A DNA stretch of 64,000 bases from Enterobacter sp. CC120223-11 (GTDB lineage Bacteria; Pseudomonadota; Gammaproteobacteria; Enterobacterales; Enterobacteriaceae). Below are positions 25,885-36,031 of the stretch, piece after piece. The notes under the pieces are model-generated. The model searched no databases and had not been told where the DNA came from. It saw nothing but the letters and a program-made list of their open reading frames with translations. The stretch spans positions 186,001 through 250,000 of the forward strand of contig NZ_OBEF01000001.1 of the NCBI RefSeq assembly GCF_900215375.1. Reading direction: 5' to 3'. Positions within the stretch are counted from its first letter, which is position 1. The number at the start of each line of letters is the position of its first letter. The position numbers and the translations under genes were made by a program.

Positions 25885-27426
25885 TTACTCTTCGTTTTTC
25901 TTCTGGCTCAGGCCGTATTCACGCAACTTGTTGGCAATCGCCGTGTGCGAAACCCCGAGGCGTTTCGCAAGCTTACGCGTGCTTGGGAAGCTGCGATAAA
26001 GCTGAGTCAGCACCGAGCGCTCAAAGCGGCTGGTGATGTCATCGAGCGAGCCTTCCATCGCATCTTCGCCCACCGCAACCGTGGTCGTGTCGTAATCAGG
26101 TAACAGAATGTCCTGCGGACGTAGCTCGTAGCCTTCCAGCTGTGTCAGCGCGCGGTAGACCGCATTTTTCAGCTGACGGACGTTGCCCGGCCAGCCGTAG
26201 CGCGTCAGCACGGTATTAAGATCGGCGGCAAGCTTCGGACGGGCAATACCCTGCTCATCGGCAAAGCGCGCCACGAACAGTTCCGTCAGCGGCATGATGT
26301 CCTGCGGACGGTCCCGCAGCGGCGGCAGGTTCAGCGTCAGCACGTTCAGACGATAGTAGAGATCTTCGCGGAACAGCCCTTTCTGCACCAGTTCGACAAG
26401 ATTCTTCTGCGTGGCGCAGATGACGCGCACATCGACATGAACTTCATGATCTTCACCGACGCGGCGGAAAGTACCATCGTTCAGGAAGCGCAGCAGCTTC
26501 ACCTGCATCCGCGGTGACATTTCACCGATTTCGTCCAGCAGCACGGAGCCACCGTTCGCCTGCTCAAAGAAGCCTTTTTTCCCTTCCGGCGCGTGGCCAA
26601 ACAGCTCACTTTCGACCGCGTCTTCAGGAATGGAGGCGCAGTTCAGCGCCAGATACGGCTTCTGCGCGCGAGGGCTTGCCAGATGGCAGGCGTTTGCCAG
26701 CAGATCCTTCCCGGTGCCGGTATCGCCCACAATCAGCAGCGGCGCACTCAGCAACGCCAGCTTGCGTGCCTGCTCCACCACGTGACGCATTTTCGGGCTG
26801 GCGGCGATGATCTGGCTGAACGCACTCACGTCCTGGGTGGTCATGGTTTGCAGCTGACGGCCCATGCGCAGCGTTGAGCGCAGCATCACCACCGCCCCCA
26901 TCAGCACGCGGGTGGCATTTTCCCCTGCCAGAGTGACCGGGGTAATTTCCAGCAGGAAATTCTGCCCGTTTATCACCACGTGTTCAGCGTGGGATTCCAG
27001 CGGCGAACCTTCCAGCCAGCGCTGGAAATTAAAGCCACCGATCAGCTGGGCAGCATTATGGTTACGCAGTTTGTCTGGCGACTGCCCAAACAGCTGGCTG
27101 CTGGCGGGGTTGGCCAGCTCGACTTTGCCTTTGGTATCCAGTGACAACACCGGTTCTGGCATCGCTTCCAGTAAGGCACTCAGCGCCAGATGCTCGCGCT
27201 CGGATGGCATCCACGACACGGTGCGCACGTCCGTTACGCCCGCAATACGGCGGATTTCTGCCATCAGCGTGCTGAAAGCGTTGAACTCCAGCTCGGCAAA
27301 ATTCAGGTAGATTCGGCCAATGGGGTCGATATCGATCCCGCGCAGATCAATGCCGCGCAGCACCAGCAGATCGAGCAATTCACGAGTCAGACCAAGGCGG
27401 TCCTCACAAAAAACTTCAAGACGCAT
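25885..27426 (-). CDS. tyrR: TyrR, aromatic amino acid regulator
   Basis: 513-residue regulator of aromatic amino acid biosynthesis and transport. N-terminal ACT domain (MRLEVFCEDRLGLTREL), PAS domain (MPEPVLSLDTKGKVELANP), central AAA+ ATPase (Walker A GDTGTGKDLLANA) and a C-terminal Fis-type helix-turn-helix (TRKLAKRLGVSHTAIANKLR). As in E. coli, the sigma-54 contact loop GAFTGA is replaced (EGKKGFFEQ), so it works with sigma-70 promoters. Start at 27426 by homology; a longer frame reaches 27504. A TyrR box lies upstream. Confidence 0.96.
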   Translation of the reverse strand: MRLEVFCEDRLGLTRELLDLLVLRGIDLRGIDIDPIGRIYLNFAELEFNAFSTLMAEIRRIAGVTDVRTVSWMPSEREHLALSALLEAMPEPVLSLDTKGKVELANPASSQLFGQSPDKLRNHNAAQLIGGFNFQRWLEGSPLESHAEHVVINGQNFLLEITPVTLAGENATRVLMGAVVMLRSTLRMGRQLQTMTTQDVSAFSQIIAASPKMRHVVEQARKLALLSAPLLIVGDTGTGKDLLANACHLASPRAQKPYLALNCASIPEDAVESELFGHAPEGKKGFFEQANGGSVLLDEIGEMSPRMQVKLLRFLNDGTFRRVGEDHEVHVDVRVICATQKNLVELVQKGLFREDLYYRLNVLTLNLPPLRDRPQDIMPLTELFVARFADEQGIARPKLAADLNTVLTRYGWPGNVRQLKNAVYRALTQLEGYELRPQDILLPDYDTTTVAVGEDAMEGSLDDITSRFERSVLTQLYRSFPSTRKLAKRLGVSHTAIANKLREYGLSQKKNEE

Positions 27427-27494
27427 GGGAAGTATCACCCTCAGAGCCAATAACGCATGGATGATAAGACAGTTCTTCGCCTGCGGGAAGATGG

Positions 27495-27514
27495 CTGTCA
27501 ACAATTATTGACAG
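27495..27514. promoter_or_regulatory. TyrR box in the tyrR promoter
   Basis: Twenty-base perfect inverted repeat: CTGTCAA, six bases, TTGACAG. It fits the TyrR box (TGTAAA-N6-TTTACA type) and lies 69-88 bases before the tyrR start codon, where E. coli tyrR has its autoregulatory box. Confidence 0.85.
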
Positions 27515-27576
27515 TATGACGGAAAATCAGGCGCTTTGCCGTAAAGCTGACGGAAAAGCGCACAAAGCGAAAAAGG

Positions 27577-28479
27577 TCAGCGCTGAAACATGTTCTCCAG
27601 TATCCCGATAATCAGTGCCGCACAGCGACCATCGTGGTCAAGATCGGGATCGAATACCGTCACCGTCATGCCACAACAGAGCGGACAGGCCAGCAACGAT
27701 GCGCAAATCTCTTCGAGCCAGCGACGATCGATGCCTGGGCTGCCGGGTGAATCCACCGCAGGCATGACAGCCTGATCGAGCACATCCACATCGAAGTGGA
27801 CCCAGTAGCGCTGGCCGGGCTGGCTGTGCAGCACCTGCGCAATCGCCTGCTTAATCATCCCTGTCCCCATTTGCTGCGCGGTAAACACGTCCAGACAGGT
27901 AATGCCGCTCTGTGCGATATCAGGCCAGGCGAAATTCGCGTCCCGTGATTCCCGCTCACCAATCTGGATCGCGTGCTCATCCTGAACCAGCGGCTCAGCA
28001 ATGCCCGGCCAGCGCGTCAGCAATACCTCACCTCGTCCGGTGGCTAACGCCAGATCCATACCCGCCACGGCCCCGACCTTCTGCTGCGGATCGTAGTTGC
28101 CCGGGTGGCGAAAATCGCTGTGCCCATCAATATGCACCAGCGACACCGGGCCCGTTGCCCGGGATCCTGCCAGTGCACCGAGTAACACAGAGCAGTCGCC
28201 GCCGATAACCAGTGGGAAAGCCTGCCGTGCCTGCGTGCGAGCAACTTCCTCCGCCAGCATGAGATTGAATTCACGCAGCGCATGACCGTTGTAGAGACGC
28301 GTGCCGGCCTGTGCATCCGGCGAATATTCCGTAACGGGTAACCACGTCACGCTATCGGCATGAAGCCGTTCAGCCAGCCCCTGTGCCATCAGTACTTCGG
28401 GGGCACGCAAGGTCCCTGGCACATGGCCAGGGTAAAGCGGCCGCAGGCCGAGGTTGCAGGGAGCAAGGATGAGATGCAT
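27577..28479 (-). CDS. arginase/agmatinase-family protein with a Cys at one metal-ligand position
   Basis: 300-residue ureohydrolase-fold protein. The metal motifs are recognisable: VIGGDCS (about residues 91-97), VHIDGHSDF (Asp118, His120, Asp122) and HFDVDVLD (Asp230, Asp232, Asp235). In arginase and agmatinase the first motif is GGDH and its His binds Mn; here it is Cys96. The fold and a hydrolase role on a guanidino-like substrate are likely, the substrate is not. ATG at 28479 follows GGAGG. It stands between tyrR and ycjF, which adjoin in E. coli, so it is an insertion relative to that genome. Confidence 0.8.
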   Translation of the reverse strand: MHLILAPCNLGLRPLYPGHVPGTLRAPEVLMAQGLAERLHADSVTWLPVTEYSPDAQAGTRLYNGHALREFNLMLAEEVARTQARQAFPLVIGGDCSVLLGALAGSRATGPVSLVHIDGHSDFRHPGNYDPQQKVGAVAGMDLALATGRGEVLLTRWPGIAEPLVQDEHAIQIGERESRDANFAWPDIAQSGITCLDVFTAQQMGTGMIKQAIAQVLHSQPGQRYWVHFDVDVLDQAVMPAVDSPGSPGIDRRWLEEICASLLACPLCCGMTVTVFDPDLDHDGRCAALIIGILENMFQR

Positions 28480-28563
28480 GGCATAAACCTCCGTTCGATG
28501 ACGTCCGGTGGGCTTAAATTTAGCAGAGGATTGCGCGGCCTCCGGGCCGCGCAGCTGAAAAAG

Positions 28564-29613
28564 TCAGGTGGGACGCTTGTTGATGGTTTCTTTAAGCTGC
28601 CCGATTAGCTCCCGGCGGAAGTCGCCGAGCTTCGGCTTGTCGTTATCTATCCACGGCAGCGGGCGGCACACTTCCATCGCCTTGATACCAAGACGCGCGG
28701 TGAGGAGGCCAGCCCCAATCCCTTGCGCTGCGCGGGCGGAAAGGCGCGCCGCAAGATCCTGAGACATCCAGTCCATCCCCACTTCGCGCACCAGTTCGCT
28801 GGCCCCGGCAAAGGCGATATTCAGCAGCACCAGGCGGAACAGGCGCAGGCGGCTGTAATAGCCAAGTTCAATACCGTACAGCGTGGCAATGCGGTTGATC
28901 AGCCGCAGGTTACGCCAGGCGATAAACGCCATGTCCACCAGCGCCAGTGGGCTGACGGCAATCATCAGCGTTGATTCAGCCGCAGAACGACTGATCTCAC
29001 GGCGGGCCTGCGCGTCCAGCACTGGCTGAACCAGGTGCGCATAAAGCGTGACCACTTCACGATCGTTCTGCGTTTCATGGATGGCGGCATACCAGCGTTG
29101 AAGCGCCGGGTGCGACTGATCGAGCCCTGCCTGGCGGGCAAGCTGCTCGCAGAACGCACGGCCTTTGCCCGTGCCGTGGCTGTGCAGCAGATCCCTCGCT
29201 TCATCACGCTCCTGCGCGCGCTGGCGCAACCGCCACAAGCGTCGCCATTCTGTCGCAACGGAACCCACACCGGCCCCGACGATCAGCGCCCCGGCGGCAC
29301 AGCCCCCAAGCGCGACCCAGTCCTGAGTTTGCCAGGCGTTCATCGTCCACTGCACGCCCTGCGCGACAACGCTCACGCCGAAAATCGCCAGCCCGGCGCT
29401 GACCATTCTGCGCCACAGGCTGCGCTTCGGGCGCAGCGCGGCTTCCACCACCGCTTCGGCCTGCCCTTCATCCTCCAGCGGGTCGTCAATGACCGTCGGG
29501 GAGAAGTTCTCCATCTGACTCTGTTCAAAGGTTTGCGCCGCGCGCAGCGTTTCTGTTTTATCCGCTTCCAGCGGTCCGGCAAAATCAATGCGCGGTTTTA
29601 ACGGTTCGCTCAT
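28564..29613 (-). CDS. ycjF: YcjF, UPF0283 inner-membrane protein
   Basis: 349-residue protein with an acidic N-terminus and two membrane helices near residues 68-125 ([35 protein letters not shown]), then a cytoplasmic domain (DUF697-like). Cotranscribed with ycjX, whose stop overlaps the ycjF start by four bases. In E. coli both belong to the PspF-controlled genes; molecular role unknown. Confidence 0.92.
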   Translation of the reverse strand: MSEPLKPRIDFAGPLEADKTETLRAAQTFEQSQMENFSPTVIDDPLEDEGQAEAVVEAALRPKRSLWRRMVSAGLAIFGVSVVAQGVQWTMNAWQTQDWVALGGCAAGALIVGAGVGSVATEWRRLWRLRQRAQERDEARDLLHSHGTGKGRAFCEQLARQAGLDQSHPALQRWYAAIHETQNDREVVTLYAHLVQPVLDAQARREISRSAAESTLMIAVSPLALVDMAFIAWRNLRLINRIATLYGIELGYYSRLRLFRLVLLNIAFAGASELVREVGMDWMSQDLAARLSARAAQGIGAGLLTARLGIKAMEVCRPLPWIDNDKPKLGDFRRELIGQLKETINKRPT

Positions 29614-31013
29614 CGCAATTTGTCTCCAATCAAAAACTCCAGCGCCGCATCCAGGCGAATGTGCGGCAGCGGTTTGTCGACGTCCATCGCCTGCGGGCGG
29701 AACGCCTCAAACTGAAAGCCCTGCTGTTCCCAGAATGCCTGGCCCGGCAGACGCGCCGGAACCTCGCCCGGGTAGACCGTCAGCGGTTCGCCATCGCTCA
29801 GCCGATTGCCGCGCAGCGCCGGGATTTTCTCGCCGTTGACGTCAATCAGCCCGCTCTGGGTCGCCTGCACCGAGGCGAGCCCCAGGCAGTCCATGCTGAT
29901 GCCTTCAAACGCCGCATTCTGCCAGGCGTCCTGAATCAGCTGTTGCAGCAAAGACACCATGTTGGCGTGCTGATCGACGGTGACGTGGTCGGCCTTGGTG
30001 GCGGCAAACAGCAGCTTGTCGATCACCGGGGAGAACAGGCGACGGAACAGCGTGCGCTGCCCATAGTGGAAGCTCTGCATCAGCTGCGTCAGCGCCAGGC
30101 GCATGTCGTTGAACGCCTGCGGACCGCTGTTCAGCGGCTGCAGACAATCGACCAGGACTATCTGGCGATCGAAACGCAGGAAATGATTTTTATAGAAATC
30201 TTTGACGATATGCTCGCAGTAGTAGTCAAAACGTGCGCGAAGCATACCGGCATTGGTGTGTTTATCGGCCTGCGCCAGCTTTGCTTCCCCCGCGGCATCC
30301 ACGTCCGGCCACGGGAAGAACTGTAGCGCAGGTGCTCCGGCCATTTCCCCCGGCAGCACAAAGCGGCCCGGCTGAATGAAATGCAGCCCCTCTTTTTTGC
30401 AGGTGTGGAGATACTCCGTCCAGGCCTGGCTGATTTCCGCCAGACGATTTTCATCGGCGGGCGCCAGCGGATCGAGCCCTTCGCACAGCTCACGCCAGCG
30501 CGCCGACCATTCTGCACGCTGGCCCGTCAGCAGGCCAGTCATCTGCCGCGACCAGCCCAGGTAATCCTGCGCCAGCATCGGCAAGTCCAGCAGCCACTCG
30601 CCGGGGTAATCGACAATTTCCAGATACAGTGTGGACGTGTCTTTGAAGTGGCGTAAAAGCGAATCATTGGAGCGAAAACGCAGCGCCAGACGAATCTCAC
30701 TCACCCCGCGCGTGGGCGTCGGCCACGTCGGCGGCGTGCCGTATAATTGCGCCAGCCCTTCGTCATAGGTGAAACGCGGAATGCCGTAATCACGCTGCGG
30801 CACACGTTTCACGCCCAGCAGGCGCTCCTCGCGCACCGCGCTCAGCAGAGGGAGACGCGCCCCGGCGTGTAAATTCAGCAATTGATTGACCATCGCCGTG
30901 ATAAACGCCGTTTTGCCGCTGCGGCTGAGCCCCGTCACCGCCAGGCGCAGATGTCGGTCCACGCCGCGGTTCATCAGGGCATTGAATTCGTTTTTCAGTC
31001 GGTTTATCGCCAT
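29610..31013 (-). CDS. ycjX: YcjX, P-loop GTPase-like protein of the psp regulon
   Basis: 467-residue protein of the YcjX/DUF463 family with a P-loop ([11 protein letters not shown], about residue 30) and a G3-like motif ([15 protein letters not shown]), so probably a stress-linked GTPase at the membrane. Start ATG 31013; it has only a weak ribosome site, and a TTG at 31046 in the same frame is an alternative. Follows pspD after 117 bases with no gene between; E. coli has pspE there. Confidence 0.92.
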   Translation of the reverse strand: MAINRLKNEFNALMNRGVDRHLRLAVTGLSRSGKTAFITAMVNQLLNLHAGARLPLLSAVREERLLGVKRVPQRDYGIPRFTYDEGLAQLYGTPPTWPTPTRGVSEIRLALRFRSNDSLLRHFKDTSTLYLEIVDYPGEWLLDLPMLAQDYLGWSRQMTGLLTGQRAEWSARWRELCEGLDPLAPADENRLAEISQAWTEYLHTCKKEGLHFIQPGRFVLPGEMAGAPALQFFPWPDVDAAGEAKLAQADKHTNAGMLRARFDYYCEHIVKDFYKNHFLRFDRQIVLVDCLQPLNSGPQAFNDMRLALTQLMQSFHYGQRTLFRRLFSPVIDKLLFAATKADHVTVDQHANMVSLLQQLIQDAWQNAAFEGISMDCLGLASVQATQSGLIDVNGEKIPALRGNRLSDGEPLTVYPGEVPARLPGQAFWEQQGFQFEAFRPQAMDVDKPLPHIRLDAALEFLIGDKLR

Positions 31014-31130
31014 TCCATTGCGTCCAGAAGTGGGAATATCAGTCAAGGATATTACATGGGGGCAAAGCGGGAAGATGCAATGTGAAAAATTCTTAGGATT
31101 CTGGCACTTCCGTGGCTGTGCCTCTCATTG

Positions 31131-31349
31131 CTACTTGAGGTTTCGGGACAAACGGCTGGCAAGACGTGCCAGCACAGGTTCAAGCGCCACCGCCAGCAGC
31201 ATCTTCAGCGGGCGGCGAGCGACGGATTTGATAGCCCAACCGGCAACGCCCGCCGGGCCGTAACGCAGTGCGGTCAGCAAAACGAGCTTGCCCGCGATTT
31301 TCAGGCCGGGTTTCACTTTCTGCCCGGTGCGTTGCCATTTTGAGTTCAT
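31131..31349 (-). CDS. pspD: phage shock protein D
   Basis: 72-residue peripheral inner-membrane protein with the conserved core [20 protein letters not shown]. Fourth gene of pspABCD, 15 bases after pspC. Function unclear even in E. coli. Confidence 0.92.
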   Translation of the reverse strand: MNSKWQRTGQKVKPGLKIAGKLVLLTALRYGPAGVAGWAIKSVARRPLKMLLAVALEPVLARLASRLSRNLK

Positions 31350-31364
31350 GCTTTTCTCTCTCAG

Positions 31365-31721
31365 TTACAGCTGGCGGAACCGGCTGCGCAGGGAAAAAGT
31401 ATCGGAAGTAACATAGCGTTCCATTTCGCGTAAACGCTTTTCACCCGCCGCCAGCTCTGCGTCTACCGCATTCAGCAGCTCGCCGCTGGACGGCATTTTT
31501 TCGCCGTACATTTCGCTGTCCGGCATCGGGTCGAGGGCGAAGGTCATGATGATGTAGGCCACCACAACAAAGAAAAACAGCCCAAATATCATTGCCAGCA
31601 CGGTGATGATACGCACCAGCTTCACCGGCACGTCGAGCCAGTGTGCGATCCCGGCGCAGACGCCCTTCACCATGCCCTGCTGCGGAATGCGCCACAGCTT
31701 TTTGCTGAAATCTAATGCCAT
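31365..31721 (-). CDS. pspC: phage shock protein C, membrane sensor
   Basis: 118-residue protein with an N-terminal PspC domain (LWRIPQQGMVKGVCAGIAHWL), one or two membrane helices (IITVLAMIFGLFFFVVVAYIIMTFAL) and a cytoplasmic C-terminal tail (TSDTFSLRSRFRQL). PspB and PspC sense envelope stress and draw PspA away from PspF. The start overlaps the pspB stop by one base. Confidence 0.95.
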   Translation of the reverse strand: MALDFSKKLWRIPQQGMVKGVCAGIAHWLDVPVKLVRIITVLAMIFGLFFFVVVAYIIMTFALDPMPDSEMYGEKMPSSGELLNAVDAELAAGEKRLREMERYVTSDTFSLRSRFRQL

Positions 31722-31942
31722 TATTTTTCTCTCCAGTTCGGGTGTTCCGCGTCGAGAATGTCTTCCAGCGCCTGAAGGCGGTCACGCATCCGTTTTGCTT
31801 CGTCGGTCAGCTGTACCAGCCGCTGCTTTTCGCCCGACGTTAAATCTGCACTGCTGCGATTGCTGTAATGCAGCCAGAGCCAGACCGGAAGGACAAACAG
31901 CACAAACAGCGTCAGCGGAATGGCAAGAAAAAGCGCGCTCAT
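31721..31942 (-). CDS. pspB: phage shock protein B
   Basis: 73-residue protein: one N-terminal membrane helix (LFLAIPLTLFVLFVLPVWLWL) and a cytoplasmic coiled coil (LTDEAKRMRDRLQALEDIL). Partner of PspC in sensing. One-base TAATG overlap with pspC. Confidence 0.95.
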   Translation of the reverse strand: MSALFLAIPLTLFVLFVLPVWLWLHYSNRSSADLTSGEKQRLVQLTDEAKRMRDRLQALEDILDAEHPNWREK

Positions 31943-31995
31943 AAGGTCTCCTTACTGATGATGAGCGGCGACACCCGCGGTGCCGCCTGCCAATA

Positions 31996-32682
<687 letters not shown>

Positions 32683-32722
32683 TCAGTTTTGTCATCGGGC
32701 AAAGCCCTGCTGCAAGGGATAA

Positions 32723-32739
32723 TACAAACGGCGTGCCAA
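32723..32739 (-). promoter_or_regulatory. sigma-54 promoter of pspABCD
   Basis: Minus strand TTGGCACG-N4-TTTGTA, matching the -24/-12 consensus (TGGCAC-N5-TTGCA) and the E. coli pspA promoter. It lies 59-75 bases ahead of the pspA ATG. Confidence 0.9.
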
Positions 32740-32764
32740 CTTTTTATCTTATTGATTTTGCGAG

Positions 32765-32817
32765 GGGTGATTGAAATTCACCCATTCCACCGCTACAGTG
32801 AAGTGGTCAATTACACT
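32765..32817. promoter_or_regulatory. PspF upstream activating sites
   Basis: Two inverted repeats between pspA and pspF: a 19-base palindrome GGGTGA-N7-TCACCC (32765-32783) and AGTG-N8-CACT (32802-32817). Their spacing from the sigma-54 promoter suits UAS II and UAS I of E. coli. They overlap the probable pspF promoter, which allows autorepression. Confidence 0.75.
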
Positions 32818-32837
32818 AACGAGTGGCGAATTTCATC

Positions 32838-33818
32838 ATGGCAGAATACAAGGACAACCTGCTCGGCGAAGCGAACAGCTTTCTCGAGGTGCTGGAACAG
32901 GTTTCACGGCTCGCACCGCTGGACAAACCCGTGCTGGTGATCGGCGAGCGTGGCACAGGGAAAGAGCTGATTGCCAACCGCCTGCACTTTCTCTCCTCGC
33001 GCTGGCAGGGGCCGTTTATCTCACTCAACTGCGCGGCGCTGAATGAAAACCTGCTCGATTCAGAACTTTTCGGCCATGAAGCGGGCGCCTTTACCGGCGC
33101 CCAAAAACGCCATCCGGGGCGATTCGAACGCGCCGACGGCGGCACCCTCTTCCTCGACGAACTCGCCACCGCCCCGATGTTGGTTCAGGAGAAGCTGCTG
33201 CGAGTTATTGAATACGGAGAACTGGAGCGAGTCGGTGGCAGCCAGCCGTTGCAGGTTAACGTGCGCCTGGTCTGCGCCACCAATGCCGATTTACCGAAAA
33301 TGGTGGAAGAAGGCACCTTCCGCGCCGACCTTCTCGATCGCCTGGCCTTCGACGTTGTACAGCTCCCGCCGCTGCGCGAACGCCAGAGCGACATCCTGTT
33401 GATGGCGGAACATTTCGCAATTCAGATGTGCCGCGAACTTGGCTTACCGCTCTTTCCGGGCTTTACCGAACACGCGCGAGACACGCTGCAAAATTACGGC
33501 TGGCCGGGCAATATCCGCGAACTGAAAAACGTGGTCGAACGCTCGGTCTATCGCCACGCCAGCATTGAAGAACCGCTGGATAACATCATTCTGGATCCGT
33601 TCCAGCGGGCGGTTCCGGCTTCGGCGGCTGTTGAGCAGGTTTCAAAAGAGAGTTCTCTGTCGTTGCCAATGGATCTGCGCGAGTTTCAGCAAGAGCAGGA
33701 AAAGGGTTTGCTGCAACAGGCGCTACAGCAGGCGAAGTTTAATCAGAAGAAAGCCGCTGAGCTCTTGGGGCTGACTTATCACCAGTTACGGGCTTTGTTG
33801 AAGAAGTATCAGCTTTAG
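32838..33818 (+). CDS. pspF: PspF, sigma-54 activator of the phage shock operon
   Basis: 326-residue enhancer-binding protein without a regulatory domain: AAA+ domain from the N-terminus (Walker A GERGTGKELI, sigma-54 loop GAFTGA, Walker B GGTLFLDEL, WPGNIRELKNVVERS) and a Fis-type helix-turn-helix at the C-terminus (QKKAAELLGLTYHQLRALL). PspA inhibits it in trans. Start ATG 32838 by homology; a GTG at 32823 is in frame. Divergent from pspA. Confidence 0.97.
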   Translation: MAEYKDNLLGEANSFLEVLEQVSRLAPLDKPVLVIGERGTGKELIANRLHFLSSRWQGPFISLNCAALNENLLDSELFGHEAGAFTGAQKRHPGRFERADGGTLFLDELATAPMLVQEKLLRVIEYGELERVGGSQPLQVNVRLVCATNADLPKMVEEGTFRADLLDRLAFDVVQLPPLRERQSDILLMAEHFAIQMCRELGLPLFPGFTEHARDTLQNYGWPGNIRELKNVVERSVYRHASIEEPLDNIILDPFQRAVPASAAVEQVSKESSLSLPMDLREFQQEQEKGLLQQALQQAKFNQKKAAELLGLTYHQLRALLKKYQL

Positions 33819-34140
33819 AGCTTGGGCAGTTGATTGTTGTTTGGTACATAGGGGCTGCTTTGTGCCAGAAACAATCATTACTAGCCTATGCTGCAATAAT
33901 TCTCTGGGGGCAGGTCAAGTACAGTATCAGGGCTGGCGCGCAATGCTTTCCCCGCCACGCCTGCCCGCTTTATGGGACTGTTTTAATGCAGTTGCATTGC
34001 TAAAGCCTGTCAGCATTGGTTCTTGGGGAAGACTGTAGATGCTCAATTTTTAATGCTATTACATGCAAATAACTGCATACTTTGTGAATCATGTATTGTG
34101 CTAAAGATAGCCGTTTTAAATGTCGTTTCGTGGAGAAAAC
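33819..34140. other. gene-free stretch at the left edge of the AT-rich module
   Basis: 322 bases between pspF and the DUF262 gene. The first ~200 bases have ordinary base composition and contain a 65-codon open frame (33841-34038) that I do not accept as a gene. From about 34030 the sequence turns AT-rich. No integrase, tRNA end or clear direct repeat with the right edge was seen. Confidence 0.5.
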
Positions 34141-35223
34141 ATGACCAATCTCAAACATAACCTCGAAGAGTTGCAGCAAATAGCAAAAGAACGCACAGTC
34201 AAAACGCAAACTATCGAATATGATCTGGAAACTTTAGTAAAAAAAATAAAAAGAAACGTCATAAAGCTTAATCCTGAGTATCAACGAAAACACCGTTGGG
34301 ATGATGAAACATCATCAAGACTAATTGAAAGTCTTATACTTAACATACCGATTCCTTTTATCTACATCTCCCAAGATGTTGATGTTGATGAGGAAGTAGA
34401 TTTTGAGTCATCACGTTTCTCTGTCATCGATGGACAGCAGCGTCTCACTGCAATTTATAATTTCTTTGAGAATAAATACCAACTCCAAGGTTTAGAGGTT
34501 CTTGACAAACTCAATGGGGCGTTCCATAAAGATTTACCTCCATTTTTAATGAGGCGCCTTGAAGAAAGAAGTATCAGATGTTTGCGAATTGACTCTACGC
34601 TCGACCCACAAGTGAAATATGACATTTTTGAAAGACTGAACTCTGGATCGGTAAAGTTGGAGTCACAAGAACTGCGAAATGCGACATGCAGAGGGCCATT
34701 TAAAGACCTCGTAAAAGGATTATCAAAAAATGAACACTTTAAATTGGCATGTAAGTTAACACCTGATAGTTCCCGCGTTAAAAAAATGGAAGATGAAGAG
34801 CTTGTACTGCGTTTCTTCGCCATAAACTACCTTGATAGCTATAGGGATTACAAAGGGAAGTTCAAAAATTTCCTGACTATTAAGATGAATTCATTTAACA
34901 ATCTACCTATAAAACAGTTAGAGGAAATGGAAAGGTTGTTTAATGATACTTTTAAAGCCATTGAAAAATCTAATATAGATTATCCTTTCACTAAGTATCG
35001 GGCAACGGCCGATGGTTTTGAAAAAATGTCTGATTTTAATGCTGCGGTGTATGATTCAATTACACATCTCTTTATTGAAAGTTTGAAAAAAGGAACAGTT
35101 GTTACTTCCGAAAAAATTCTCGGAATGTTTTCAGATCCAGATTTTTTTGCAGCATGTGAAGGTAGTGTAAATGATGTTGCTAAGCTAAATACAAGGATTA
35201 ATAAGGCAAAGGAAACAGCATAA
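34141..35223 (+). CDS. DUF262-family NTPase-like protein, first gene of a defence-like pair
   Basis: 360-residue protein with the DUF262 (ParB/Srx-like) domain in its N-terminal half: NPEYQRKHRW at about 44-53, the signature IDGQQRLTAIY at about 96-106, and FERLNSGSVKLESQELRNA at about 163-181. DUF262 occurs in the type IV restriction enzyme GmrSD, in BrxU and in SspE, normally joined to a DUF1524 HNH nuclease. Here the C-terminal ~170 residues are helical with no HNH motif that I can see. The gene is very AT-rich (16 G+C in bases 34921-34980). Start ATG 34141 after GGAG. Its stop overlaps the start of the next gene by one base (TAATG). Role in anti-phage defence is inferred. Confidence 0.82.
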   Translation: MTNLKHNLEELQQIAKERTVKTQTIEYDLETLVKKIKRNVIKLNPEYQRKHRWDDETSSRLIESLILNIPIPFIYISQDVDVDEEVDFESSRFSVIDGQQRLTAIYNFFENKYQLQGLEVLDKLNGAFHKDLPPFLMRRLEERSIRCLRIDSTLDPQVKYDIFERLNSGSVKLESQELRNATCRGPFKDLVKGLSKNEHFKLACKLTPDSSRVKKMEDEELVLRFFAINYLDSYRDYKGKFKNFLTIKMNSFNNLPIKQLEEMERLFNDTFKAIEKSNIDYPFTKYRATADGFEKMSDFNAAVYDSITHLFIESLKKGTVVTSEKILGMFSDPDFFAACEGSVNDVAKLNTRINKAKETA

Positions 35224-36017
35224 TGGCTACATTCATTGCAGATTATCTTGATACCGTTGATCTTCAGTGGAGAGAGGTTGATATTTTAGTCGATGAAGCG
35301 GTCCGTGTTCAGGAGTCAAATGAATATTTATATAATGCTCTTTGTCGTTCGATTACAGTTTTGATTGTTGCTCATATGGAAGGGTTCGTTAAAGGTGCAG
35401 TCAAAAACATTATTAGCGATTACGCATCCGTAAAATTCAAAGAGTTACCGATCTCGATCAAAAGAACTTACTGTAAAAAATATTTAGGATTTGATGAAAA
35501 AGCGTTTCCCGGATATCAAGATGCAATCCAGTGCCTAATGGATGATTTAGAGAAAACAGATGACTTCAAAATTTCTCCTGAACCGTTTATATCGGATAGG
35601 AATAAAAACCCAAAGCCAGATGTCATTGGCAATATAGCATCAAGGTTTGGCGTTGGAGATATTTTTAAAAACCTACACGAATCAAGGTTTGACAAAATCT
35701 TTGCCATGACATCTCCACAAATTAAAAATGCTCTTGAAGTTATCTCTGTTTTAACTAAGCGAAAAGTTTGTGATTTTCCTTATAGAGTAAGGAAAAATGC
35801 TTACTATACGAGCCCGGCATTATATCGTGGGCGAAGTTTATGGCAGACTTTTTTAGATGATTTAAATCAAAAACGTCATAAAATAGCCCATGGCAATGAC
35901 TTTGCGAATGCTACAGATATTAACTCACTTATTGATCTTAAAGATAAGGTCAGAATCCTTCAGTACTCATTTTTATTAATTATTTGCTCTGAAATATGTA
36001 ATACCCAAATACAGTAG
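35223..36017 (+). CDS. HEPN-domain RNase-like protein (MAE_28990-type), partner of DUF262
   Basis: 264-residue protein. The N-terminal helix pair contains AHMEGFVKG (about residue 50), and the C-terminal part carries the HEPN catalytic motif R-x4-H in QKRHKIAHGND (Arg218, His223). This arrangement resembles the MAE_28990/MAE_18760 HEPN families known from toxin and defence loci. HEPN proteins with R-x4-6-H are usually metal-independent RNases that cut tRNA or mRNA. It is translationally coupled to the DUF262 gene, shares its AT-rich composition and is followed by a terminator, so the two form a closed operon. Toxin/effector role inferred; family assignment from motif only. Confidence 0.75.
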   Translation: MATFIADYLDTVDLQWREVDILVDEAVRVQESNEYLYNALCRSITVLIVAHMEGFVKGAVKNIISDYASVKFKELPISIKRTYCKKYLGFDEKAFPGYQDAIQCLMDDLEKTDDFKISPEPFISDRNKNPKPDVIGNIASRFGVGDIFKNLHESRFDKIFAMTSPQIKNALEVISVLTKRKVCDFPYRVRKNAYYTSPALYRGRSLWQTFLDDLNQKRHKIAHGNDFANATDINSLIDLKDKVRILQYSFLLIICSEICNTQIQ

Positions 36018-36031
36018 ATAATGTTAATGAG

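Noticed and set aside
33841-34038. 65-codon frame between pspF and the DUF262 gene
   Set aside because: Start has no ribosome site, composition is not protein-like, and I cannot tie it to a family. It may be a trace of older phage-like DNA but cannot be supported.
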